Positions 1 to 5,389 of a stretch of 6,170 nucleotides of DNA are shown here, in pieces (position 1 is the stretch's first letter; the number at the start of each line of letters is the position of its first letter). The stretch comes from an uncultured Gammaproteobacteria bacterium (GTDB taxonomy: Bacteria; Pseudomonadota; Gammaproteobacteria; Pseudomonadales; Pseudohongiellaceae). The position numbers and the translations under genes were made by a program. A model generated the notes under the pieces. It was not told the DNA's origin. It did no database searches and saw only the letters and a list, made by a program, of their open reading frames with translations. The DNA is taken from contig CAISYX010000028.1 in the NCBI GenBank assembly GCA_903889815.1, positions 1 through 6,170 of the forward strand. Direction: 5' to 3'.

Positions 1-1
1 C

Positions 2-114
2 CCTGTGCCGTTCTGCGGCTGACCCGCATCGATCCTCGATGCCCTCGCAGCGCCGGGAGCCATGGTCTCCCGGCTCACTCGGTGCGGGTCTTTGATGCCG
101 CTGAACGGCACAGG
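2..114. repeat. Long imperfect inverted repeat / large stem-loop
   Basis: Positions 2-19 pair with 97-114 with a single T-T mismatch (14/102). Positions 21-30 pair with 81-90 (nine Watson-Crick pairs and one G-U). Between them, 52-59 (GCCGGGAG) and 67-74 (CTCCCGGC) form a perfect 8-bp stem around a 7-nt loop. A competing small hairpin, GCATCGA (26-32) with TCGATGC (36-42), would use part of the second arm, so two alternative folds are possible. No T-tract follows, so it does not look like a simple intrinsic terminator. It may be a structured 5' leader of the NHL gene, a palindromic intergenic repeat (MITE/REP-like), or part of an unseen upstream gene. The base pairing is seen directly; the role is unknown. 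Confidence 0.6.
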
Positions 115-179
115 TGCAGGCAGACGCCGGGTGCAGTGCCCGCGAACAGACTCAGACATCAAGATTCACACAGCGCACA

Positions 180-184
180 AGGAG
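180..184 (+). promoter_or_regulatory. Ribosome binding site of the NHL protein gene
   Basis: AGGAG lies 8 nt before the ATG at 193. It decides the start: the upstream in-frame ATG at 82 lies inside the inverted-repeat region, lacks a comparable site, and would put a long non-hydrophobic extension ahead of the Tat signal. Confidence 0.75.
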
Positions 185-192
185 AACAAAAA

Positions 193-1338
193 ATGCTGCC
201 CACCGCCAACCCAACCCGCAGGAGCGAGCCCTGCTCGCGAACCCGCCGCCTCTTCCTGCAAGGCCTCACCGCCACCGCTGCCCTGCTGCTGACTCCGCTG
301 CGCGCGCTGGCCCAGGCCGTCCGTGTCAGCACCGTGGCCGGCAATGGCGTCGCGGGCTACGAGAATGACCTCGCCGGCCTGCCCGCCACCAGTACGCTGA
401 TCAACAACCCTTATGGTGTTGTCGTGGGCCCTGACGGGGCGCTGTATTTCTGCGAAGTGGATACCGGCCGCACGCGCCGCGTGTCCCTCACGGATGGTCG
501 CATCACCACCATTGCCGGCAATGGCGAGAAAGGCTGGACCGGCGATGGCGGCCCCGCATTGCAGGCCGCGTTCTCTGCGCCCCACGAGATCCGCTTTGAC
601 CGCGACGGCCATCTGTTCGTGGTCGAGCGCGACGCCCATGTCATCCGCCGTGTCGATGCCGTGACTGGTCTGGTGTCCACCATCGCGGGCACGGGCGAGC
701 CGGGCTTCTCCGGCGATGACGGCCCCGCACATCTGGCGCAGCTGCGGCAGCCGCACAGTATTGCGTTCGACGCCGACGGCAATCTGCTGATCTGCGACAT
801 TGGCAACCAGCGTCTGCGCATGATCGAGCGCGAGAGCGGCATCATCCGCACCCTGGGTGGTGACGGCACCCGCGAGGCCACCCCTGACAGCGGCCCGCTG
901 CTGGGCACGCCGCTGCGCGGCCCGCGTTCCATTGACACCGATGCCGCTGGCAACGCCTATCTGGTGCTGCGCGAAGGCAACGCCGTGTTCCGGCTGGACC
1001 TGCGGGCGGGCACCTTGCAGCGCATCGCCGGCACGGGCGAGAGCGGCTACACCGGCGACGGGGGCCCGGCCATCGACGCCACCTTCAACGGCCCCAAGGG
1101 CATTGCATGGTCGGGCGAGGACAATGCCTTGTACATCGTCGACACCGAGAACCACGTCATCCGCCGCATGGACCTGAATTCCGGACTGCTCAGCACAGTA
1201 CTGGGCACGGGCGCCGTGGCCGACGGACCCGATGGCGACCCACTGCGCTGCGCGCTGGCCCGACCCCATGGCGTGTTCATGCACGCGGGCGTGCTGTACG
1301 TGACCGACAGCGAGAATCACCGGGTGCGGGCGCTTTGA
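193..1338 (+). CDS. Tat-exported NHL-repeat six-bladed beta-propeller protein
   Basis: A 381-residue protein with a twin-arginine signal: TRRLFLQG at residues 17-24, then a hydrophobic stretch (about 25-36) and an ALA site near residue 40, predicting export of the folded protein to the periplasm. The rest is six repeats of 57-59 residues. Each opens with a T-[IV]-A-G-x-G-type strand (about residues 47, 106, 163, 220, 277 and 335), in four of them followed by a variant of G-[YFW]-[ST]-G-D-[GD]-GPA, and then a strand like G-x-L-[YF]-[VI]-D ending in a conserved Arg (HVIRR, HRVRA). This is the NHL pattern and fits a closed six-bladed propeller. Such propellers usually bind proteins or small ligands, or are lyases/lactonases; no catalytic set is recognisable, so substrate and partner are unknown. 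Repeats 4 and 6 are the most degenerate. It may be monocistronic: the next gene has its own promoter-like sequence. Export and fold are well supported; function is not. Confidence 0.88.
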   Translation: MLPTANPTRRSEPCSRTRRLFLQGLTATAALLLTPLRALAQAVRVSTVAGNGVAGYENDLAGLPATSTLINNPYGVVVGPDGALYFCEVDTGRTRRVSLTDGRITTIAGNGEKGWTGDGGPALQAAFSAPHEIRFDRDGHLFVVERDAHVIRRVDAVTGLVSTIAGTGEPGFSGDDGPAHLAQLRQPHSIAFDADGNLLICDIGNQRLRMIERESGIIRTLGGDGTREATPDSGPLLGTPLRGPRSIDTDAAGNAYLVLREGNAVFRLDLRAGTLQRIAGTGESGYTGDGGPAIDATFNGPKGIAWSGEDNALYIVDTENHVIRRMDLNSGLLSTVLGTGAVADGPDGDPLRCALARPHGVFMHAGVLYVTDSENHRVRAL

Positions 1339-1356
1339 CGTTCTGACGTCAAAGCG
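1331..1356. promoter_or_regulatory. Perfect palindrome, likely operator of the RHH/RelE module
   Basis: CGCTTTGACGT (1331-1341) and ACGTCAAAGCG (1346-1356) are exact reverse complements separated by 4 nt. The left arm contains the stop codon of the NHL gene and the -35-like box of the TA promoter, and the right arm fills the promoter spacer. RHH antitoxins bind such short palindromes as dimers to repress their own operon, so an operator role is a reasonable inference. As RNA it could also fold as an 11-bp stem and help end the NHL transcript, but no T-run follows. Confidence 0.5.
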
Positions 1357-1363
1357 CTACGCT
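1335..1363 (+). promoter_or_regulatory. Candidate sigma70 promoter of the RHH/RelE module
   Basis: TTGACG (1335-1340, one base from the -35 consensus), a 17-bp spacer, then TACGCT (1358-1363, weak -10). Transcription would begin close to the Shine-Dalgarno sequence, giving a very short leader. It overlaps the palindrome at 1331-1356, as expected for autoregulation. The -35 box is good and the -10 box is poor, so this is a prediction. Confidence 0.35.
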
Positions 1364-1383
1364 TGTTTGAAAGGAGGTGTCCC

Positions 1384-1617
1384 ATGCATGACACAACAAA
1401 GCGCGCCACCATTTACTTCGACCCACAGCTGCACGACGCGCTGCGGCTCAAATCAGTCCACAGTCAGCGGTCCATCTCGGATCTGGTGAATGACGCTGTG
1501 CGCGCCGCTTTGGCCGAAGACCAGGAGGATCTGGCTGCCTTCGATCAACGCGTTGCTGAGCCCACCATGACGTATGAAGTGCTGCTCAACGACCTGAAAG
1601 CCCATGGCAAGCTATAG
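1384..1617 (+). CDS. Ribbon-helix-helix antitoxin of a RelE-type TA module
   Basis: A 77-residue protein. Residues 7-11 (RATIY) look like the N-terminal beta strand that inserts into the DNA major groove. Residues about 14-25 and 29-44 form the two helices (SISDLVNDAVRAAL) of a MetJ/Arc/CopG-type ribbon-helix-helix fold. The charged C-terminal tail (45-77, ending LKAHGKL) would be the part that wraps and neutralises the toxin. The ATG at 1384 is chosen because AAGGAGGTG (1371-1379) sits just before it; a TTG at 1363 would place that site inside the coding region. The 3' end overlaps the toxin gene by 14 nt, so the two are translationally coupled. It probably represses its own promoter through the palindrome upstream. 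The closest known group is antitoxins paired with RelE/ParE toxins; the exact subfamily is not certain. Confidence 0.85.
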   Translation: MHDTTKRATIYFDPQLHDALRLKSVHSQRSISDLVNDAVRAALAEDQEDLAAFDQRVAEPTMTYEVLLNDLKAHGKL

Positions 1618-1867
1618 GCTGGAGTTCAGCAGTTCTGTTGCGAGGGCCTTGCGGGCAATTCCGAATGCGGATGTCGCCCGAATCCTGACACGCATTGAGG
1701 CCCTGGCAGACAACCCGCGTCCCCCGGGCTGCGAAAAGCTGTCGGGACTGCCGCGCTATCGCATTCGTCAGGGTCTGTACCGCATCGTGTACGAAATCCA
1801 GGACGACGTGTTGCTGGTCCTGGTCGTCAAGGTGGGGCATCGCAGGGATGTCTATCGCGGGTTGTGA
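1604..1867 (+). CDS. relE: RelE/ParE-superfamily toxin (mRNA interferase)
   Basis: An 87-residue basic protein with the RelE layout: N-terminal strand YRLEF, two helices (about 9-36, including ARILTRIEALADNP), then the core LSGLPRYRIRQGLYRIVYEI (47-66), the hydrophobic strand VLLVLVVKVGH (69-79) and the terminal HRRDVYR (79-85). Known RelE toxins sit in the ribosomal A site and cut mRNA using arginines and a C-terminal tyrosine. R58/R60, R80/R81 and Y84 are the likely counterparts here, and the protein has the usual family length with no frameshift or missing end. The start ATG lies inside the antitoxin gene (14-nt overlap, shifted frame), which ties toxin synthesis to antitoxin translation. 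The stop is 7 nt from that of the convergent lipoprotein gene. ParE-type gyrase toxins share the fold, but the R-x-R-x-G-x-Y-R core and HRRDVYR end favour RelE. Confidence 0.88.
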   Translation: MASYRLEFSSSVARALRAIPNADVARILTRIEALADNPRPPGCEKLSGLPRYRIRQGLYRIVYEIQDDVLLVLVVKVGHRRDVYRGL

Positions 1868-1874
1868 GCCCCCC

Positions 1875-4067
1875 TCACCTCGCCAGCGGGTCCGGCCGCA
1901 TCTGGAAGTGATACACCTTGCTCGTGGTGCCCGGCCCCGTCTCCATGTGAAAGGGCGCGCGGCTGCTCAGGGTGGCCCACAGGCCCCGGCCTTTCCAGCC
2001 TGCCGCCGCGTCGTCAATGCGGCCGTCCAGCCACTTGGTGTAGAAGCCCAGCGGGTAGGGCACTGTCAGGCGTACCCACTCGCCATCGTCCAGCACCAGC
2101 AGCGCGCCCGACTGATTGCCCGTGTTGATGGGCGTGTTGGCGCCCAGCCCGAAGGTGTTGTGCTGGTCCACCCAGGTGTAATAACTGCCCTCGGAACTGC
2201 CCGGCTGCGACAGGTTCTTGAATTGCGGCAGCGGCTCGGGATAGAAGGTCCAGCCCTCGGGGCAATGCTGGCCCGTGGCCGTCGGGCCGTTGAGGGGCCC
2301 GGTGCACTTGCGGCGGTCGAAGCTGGCCATGTGGCCGCTGGACAGTGCTGCCCACACCACGCCGTTGCGGTCGATGTCCATGCCCCGCGGTGAGAAGCCT
2401 TCGATGGCATTGCCGTCGGCATCCACCGGCAGCTCGTAGATTTCCGTCAATGCCGTAGTCGAGGGGTCTGCTCCCGGCACGATGCGCAGCACCGCGCCCG
2501 GGTAGTTCAGGGTCGAGCCCCATACCGAGCCATCGGCCGCCGGCGCCACGGCGTACAGGCCCGCCACGATGCGCGTGTCCCGTGCGGCATTGGCCGCTTC
2601 CTCGGGCTGCACATAGCCTTCGTCGCGCACGCCATTGCCGTTGGTGTCCAGAATCAGCGGCGTCCAGCCCTGGGCGGCCACGGCGTCGCCCGTTTCCAGA
2701 AACTGCCGCGTGTTCAGCCAGCCCACCACCGCGCCCCCGCCGCTCGTCCACAGCGTGTTGTCGGCGTCTTCGGCAAACATCAGGTGATGCGTGCCGAAGC
2801 AGGTGTTGATGGGGGTGTAGACATCCGTCGTGGGGTCATACACGCCCAGATGCCGGCCCGAGCGGCCCACCGGAAACATCTGCGCCGACGGGTGGTCCGA
2901 GCCCTCCTGACAGAAGGCCGGCACATCGGCCGGGTCGCGGGCGCGGGAGGTAATCCACACGCGGCCGTCCTGATCCATCATTGGGTTGTGCACGGTGGTG
3001 GAGGTATCCCAGATAGGCTCTTCGCCCCAGTAGGCTGAGGGCCCCATGGGCGGCACCACCGGCGGGTTGTAATTGGGGTCTTCCGGGAACACCGGCACTT
3101 GATAGATGGCGTTGGCCAGTGGGTCGAGCACCGGCAGATAGTCAGCGGATTCCTCCAGCGCGCCGTACAGCCGGCCCCAGGCATTCACCGTCGGGTCGCG
3201 CCGGTCGGTGGACACCAGGTCGTGCAGATAGGCCTTGGGGTCGGCCCAGTCCCACTGGGTGATGACCACGTTGCGCTCCAGCCCGTGGGGCCGCTCCGGC
3301 GCAGGCGGCAGTTCCCCCGCCGCGATGCGGTCGGTCCAGTCGGCGTACATCTGCAGGGTGCGCTTGTCGCCCATGCCCGCCAGTGTGTTGGTCATGAAGG
3401 CGCCCGCCTGGCCAGAGCGCACCCGCTGGTTCCAGGCTTCGAAAGAGTTCTCCGCGCTGGCAAACAAGCTTGGGATGGTGCGCGTGGCCTCGGTGCCCAT
3501 CTGGTGACACACCACGCAGCCGCCATTGCTGATGCGGCGGATGAAGTCGTCCTGATGCACGATGCCCTCGGCGATGCCATTGCCGTCCTGCCCCGTGCCC
3601 GGGAACTCGTCGGCCGTGGGCACTTCCAGCAGCGAATACCAGTAGCCCGCCGGATAGAACTGCGCTGCCGCACGCGCATCGGGTGCCGGCGTGGCCCGTA
3701 GGTCCAGCGACACGCCCGGCTCGGTGCTGCGCCGTGGCGAATCCACCAGGCCGTAGCCGCGCACGAAAACGTCATAGGTGCCCAGCGGCAGGTCGGGAAT
3801 CAGGAACAGCCCGTTCTCGTCGGTGACCACCGTTTTGGAATACAACGTCGGCAAATCCCGCGTCTCGGCAATCACCCACACGCCTGCCTCGGGGCCGTTG
3901 GGGCCGTAGACACTGCCGGCAATGTCGTCATCGTCCACCGTGGGCAGCGCCGGGGTGGGGGCCGCCGTGGTCGCCGTGGACGCGGGCGTGGCGTCGCCGC
4001 CGCAGCTGGCCAGGGCCAGCAGGGTGAGCATGGAAATCGCGAGGGGCAGGGGGCGCTTGGTGATCAT
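1875..4067 (-). CDS. Haem-binding lipoprotein: carboxypeptidase-regulatory-like domain, CXXCH site, Vgb-like propeller
   Basis: A 730-residue exported protein. Residues 1-22 form a lipoprotein signal with a lipobox (LALASC, lipidated Cys22), followed by an Ala/Thr/Pro linker. Residues about 48-105 (IAGSVYGPNG..., VVTDENGLFLIPDLPLGTYDV) resemble a carboxypeptidase-regulatory-like (CNA-B-type) beta sandwich. Residues about 165-255 hold one c-type haem motif, CVVCH (184-188), with nearby Met residues (190, 225, 232) as possible distal ligands and a terminal helix YADWTDRIAAGE. From about 350 to 720, repeated D-x-D/N-G-x-V/L-W strands (DQDGRVW, ADGSVWG, DRNGVVW) suggest a streptogramin-lyase (Vgb)-like propeller. 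DTNGNGVRDE (474-483) looks like a calcium loop. Cys 386/423 and 588/602 could form disulfides. The ATG at 4067 is preferred over 4121 because the lipoprotein signal starts there and GAGGA lies 4 nt before it. It probably acts in the periplasm or at a membrane; substrate and electron partner are unknown. Confidence 0.85.
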   Translation of the reverse strand: MITKRPLPLAISMLTLLALASCGGDATPASTATTAAPTPALPTVDDDDIAGSVYGPNGPEAGVWVIAETRDLPTLYSKTVVTDENGLFLIPDLPLGTYDVFVRGYGLVDSPRRSTEPGVSLDLRATPAPDARAAAQFYPAGYWYSLLEVPTADEFPGTGQDGNGIAEGIVHQDDFIRRISNGGCVVCHQMGTEATRTIPSLFASAENSFEAWNQRVRSGQAGAFMTNTLAGMGDKRTLQMYADWTDRIAAGELPPAPERPHGLERNVVITQWDWADPKAYLHDLVSTDRRDPTVNAWGRLYGALEESADYLPVLDPLANAIYQVPVFPEDPNYNPPVVPPMGPSAYWGEEPIWDTSTTVHNPMMDQDGRVWITSRARDPADVPAFCQEGSDHPSAQMFPVGRSGRHLGVYDPTTDVYTPINTCFGTHHLMFAEDADNTLWTSGGGAVVGWLNTRQFLETGDAVAAQGWTPLILDTNGNGVRDEGYVQPEEAANAARDTRIVAGLYAVAPAADGSVWGSTLNYPGAVLRIVPGADPSTTALTEIYELPVDADGNAIEGFSPRGMDIDRNGVVWAALSSGHMASFDRRKCTGPLNGPTATGQHCPEGWTFYPEPLPQFKNLSQPGSSEGSYYTWVDQHNTFGLGANTPINTGNQSGALLVLDDGEWVRLTVPYPLGFYTKWLDGRIDDAAAGWKGRGLWATLSSRAPFHMETGPGTTSKVYHFQMRPDPLAR

Positions 4068-4154
4068 GGTGTCCTCGTCTTTCTGATTGTTTTTGGCAAG
4101 CACGGGGTCAGGCGGGCGCAACGCGAGCAGGGGGCAGGGCGACTGTAACCCAAT

Positions 4155-4190
4155 GGCGGGGGGGTTGGTAGGTGGGCGCGGAGTGGCGGG
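4155..4190 (+). other. G-rich tract in the intergenic region
   Basis: Clustered G runs on the + strand (a run of seven G at 4158-4164, then GG, GG, GGG, GG, GG and GGG) could support a G-quadruplex, at least with two tetrads. It lies upstream of the lipoprotein gene, on that gene's template strand. In GC-rich DNA such runs often arise by chance. Confidence 0.25.
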
Positions 4191-4253
4191 TGCTGACTGT
4201 TGTCACTTGGCGGTTTTCGAGAACAGCGACTACGCTTCAGGTGAACCGATTGC

Positions 4254-4283
4254 TTGTGAATTGCCGCGCCGCGCCGCTATACT
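4254..4283 (+). promoter_or_regulatory. Sigma70-type promoter of the yefM/yoeB module
   Basis: TTGTGA (4254-4259, 4 of 6 consensus), an 18-bp spacer, then TATACT (4278-4283, 5 of 6 consensus). The expected start point, about 4290, falls inside the GTAC palindrome just downstream, so a bound antitoxin would block RNA polymerase. Confidence 0.6.
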
Positions 4284-4284
4284 C

Positions 4285-4301
4285 GTACGGAATGTCCGTA
4301 C
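4285..4301. promoter_or_regulatory. GTAC-arm palindrome, likely YefM operator
   Basis: GTACGGA (4285-4291) and TCCGTAC (4295-4301) are exact inverted repeats around a 3-nt centre, placed between the -10 box and the start codon. Each arm contains a GTAC core, in keeping with the paired TGTACA-centred palindromes known for yefM-yoeB operons; the right-hand one reads CGTACA. This supports autoregulation by a YefM-type antitoxin. The DNA-binding part of the antitoxin is now followed by a stop codon, so repression may be altered. Confidence 0.6.
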
Positions 4302-4318
4302 ATATAGAGGTGGCCTCG

Positions 4319-4591
4319 ATGGAAACTGTCAGCGTCAACGTCTTCAGAGACAACTTGAAAAAACTAGTAGAACAAACAGTCAGTCGACATTAGCCGCTCA
4401 GGGTCTCCCGGCGATCCGGGCAAGACTTTGTGGTCATGAGTGCTGAAGACTGGGAGCGTGAACAGGAAACCCTGTACGTCTTGCAGAACAGCAGCCTCAT
4501 GCAGCAAATTTCCGAGTCGATCAAAACGCATGCAGAACGCAAGGGATACTCGCCTACCCAAGAGCAACTGGATGAGATCACTGGTATTTGA
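4319..4591 (+). pseudogene. yefM: YefM/Phd-family antitoxin interrupted by an in-frame amber codon
   Basis: From the ATG at 4319 (GAGGTGG at 4307-4313, 5 nt away) the frame gives METVSVNVFRDNLKKLVEQ..., the typical YefM/Phd N-terminal DNA-binding start. It meets TAG at codon 25 (4391-4393) after SRH. The same frame then continues without further damage for 65 codons: PLRVSRRSGQDFVVMSAEDW, EREQETLYVLQNSSLMQQIS and onward, to GYSPTQEQLDEITGI and a TGA at 4589-4591. The total of 90 codons is normal for the family, so the break is a point change and not a frameshift. YefM relatives usually carry an acidic or similar residue here (SRHEPL-like), so GAG to TAG is the simplest guess. The 24-residue product could not neutralise toxin. 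A possible rescue is restart at ATG 4436 (codon 40), which would give a 51-residue fragment with the toxin-binding C-terminus. A sequencing error must also be considered. Confidence 0.85.
4391..4393 (+). other. Premature TAG in the antitoxin frame
   Basis: The single codon that interrupts the YefM-type frame. Conserved family sequence resumes in the same frame on the very next codon, so no bases are missing or added. Confidence 0.85.
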
Positions 4592-4844
4592 GGGCAGAAC
4601 CTGGGAGGCGTATGAAGTGATGCGCCAAAGGGACAAGAAGCTGCACGATGCCGCGTGCAGGATCATCAAAGAGCTTGTGCGGTGCGAGAACCCTGCTGTG
4701 GGGGCCGGCAAGCCGGAAATGCTGAAACACAACCTGACTGGCTTCTGGTCAAGACGCATCTCTGCGAAAGACAGACTTGTTTATACCTTCGATGAATCCT
4801 CGATCTACATTTTTGCACTCGGCGGTCACTACGACACGCCCTGA
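4572..4844 (+). CDS. yoeB: YoeB-family toxin (ribosome-dependent mRNA endonuclease)
   Basis: A 90-residue protein matching YoeB along its length. It has an N-terminal strand and WEAYEVM helix, helix DKKLHDAACRIIKELVR (21-37), then the signature GKPEMLKHNLTGFWSRRIS (46-64), DRLVYTF (67-73) and the ending GGHYDTP. The catalytic set known from E. coli YoeB (E46, R65, H83, Y84) is present as E49, R68, H86 and Y87, so the toxin looks functional. Three residues follow the terminal His-Tyr, a small extension. The start at 4572 fits the family N-terminus and overlaps the antitoxin frame by 20 nt. The longer reading from 4440 only adds out-of-frame antitoxin sequence. No strong Shine-Dalgarno site precedes it, so synthesis probably depends on ribosomes finishing the antitoxin, and the amber codon 180 nt upstream may therefore reduce toxin expression. 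The stop is 3 nt from the convergent thioesterase stop. Confidence 0.9.
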   Translation: MRSLVFEGRTWEAYEVMRQRDKKLHDAACRIIKELVRCENPAVGAGKPEMLKHNLTGFWSRRISAKDRLVYTFDESSIYIFALGGHYDTP

Positions 4845-4847
4845 CAG

Positions 4848-5270
4848 TCACCCCTTGATCACCGCCATCGTGATCCGTGACACACACGTCAGCTTGCCCT
4901 GCTCGTTGACGATGCGGATCTCCCACACCTGCGTAGTGCCCCCGATGTGCAGCGCCCGCGCCGTGCCCGTCACCCAGCCCGAGGCCACCGGCCGCACGTG
5001 ATTGGCATTGATCTCCAGCCCCACCGCCCGCTCGTTCTCGCCCCGCACACAATGACTGGCCGCAATGCTGCCCAGCGTCTCGGCCAGCAGCACCGACGCG
5101 CCGCCATGCAGAATGCCCCAGGGCTGCGCCGTGCGTGAATCCACAGGCATGCGCCCGCACAGGTAGTCGTCACCGATCTCGGTGTACTCGATGCCCAGGC
5201 TAGCGGCAGCGGTGTTGCAGTTGAAGGCGGTGATCTCGTCGAGCGTGAACGGGCGGGTCCAGATGGGCAT
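4848..5270 (-). CDS. Hotdog-fold acyl-CoA thioesterase, YdiI/MenI-like
   Basis: A 140-residue, single-domain hotdog thioesterase of normal family length. The core MPVDSRTAQPWGILHGGASV (41-60) and LLAETLGSIAA (61-71) matches E. coli YdiI closely, as do GLEINANHVRP (84-94) and the C-terminal SRITMAVIKG. Counterparts of the YdiI catalytic residues Gln48, His54 and Glu63 are present as Q49, H55 and E64. The known reaction in this family is hydrolysis of acyl-CoA thioesters: 1,4-dihydroxy-2-naphthoyl-CoA in menaquinone synthesis for MenI, and aromatic or fatty acyl-CoA for relatives. If the host makes ubiquinone only, a housekeeping or aromatic-catabolism role is more likely; no menaquinone gene is nearby to decide. 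It is cytoplasmic, with no signal peptide. The ATG at 5270 has GGAG (5277-5280, minus strand) 6 nt before it. High G+C marks it as native backbone sequence, unlike the flanking genes. Confidence 0.88.
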   Translation of the reverse strand: MPIWTRPFTLDEITAFNCNTAAASLGIEYTEIGDDYLCGRMPVDSRTAQPWGILHGGASVLLAETLGSIAASHCVRGENERAVGLEINANHVRPVASGWVTGTARALHIGGTTQVWEIRIVNEQGKLTCVSRITMAVIKG

Positions 5271-5348
5271 GGGGGGCTCCGGGGGTGTGGGTGGCTGGGG
5301 GGATTGTGCCAGAGGGGGTGGCGAGATTGGAAATCCTGGCTATGTTCG

Positions 5349-5379
5349 AAGTGAGCCGCAACTTCTGCGGCATTCACTT
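5349..5379 (+). promoter_or_regulatory. Bulged stem-loop immediately before the ribosome binding site of the small ORF
   Basis: AAGTGA (5349-5354) pairs with TCACTT (5374-5379), and GCCGCA (5355-5360) pairs with TGCGGC (5366-5371), leaving a 5-nt loop and a 2-nt bulge (5372-5373). The stem ends on the base before GGAGG (5380-5384), so it could control ribosome access, or as DNA it could be a protein-binding palindrome. No recombination-site core was recognised in it. Confidence 0.45.
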
Positions 5380-5389
5380 GGAGGCGAGC

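Noticed and set aside
166..1320. Long open frame on the minus strand opposite the NHL gene
   Set aside because: It mirrors the GC-rich third-position pattern of the real gene, has no plausible fold or ribosome binding site, and is dominated by Ala/Gly/Val/Arg.
1695..2393. Long plus-strand open frame spanning relE and the end of the lipoprotein gene
   Set aside because: It overlaps two well-supported genes in other frames, and its product is low-complexity Arg/Ala/Val-rich sequence.
3099..3701. 200-codon plus-strand frame inside the lipoprotein gene
   Set aside because: Shadow of the minus-strand gene; no motif or start signal.
4440..4571. N-terminal extension of the YoeB frame
   Set aside because: It only covers out-of-frame antitoxin sequence; family length and motifs start at 4572.
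5349..5379. Integron attC-like recombination site
   Set aside because: Bulged palindrome next to a small orphan gene, but no RYYYAAC/GTTRRRY core pair is present.
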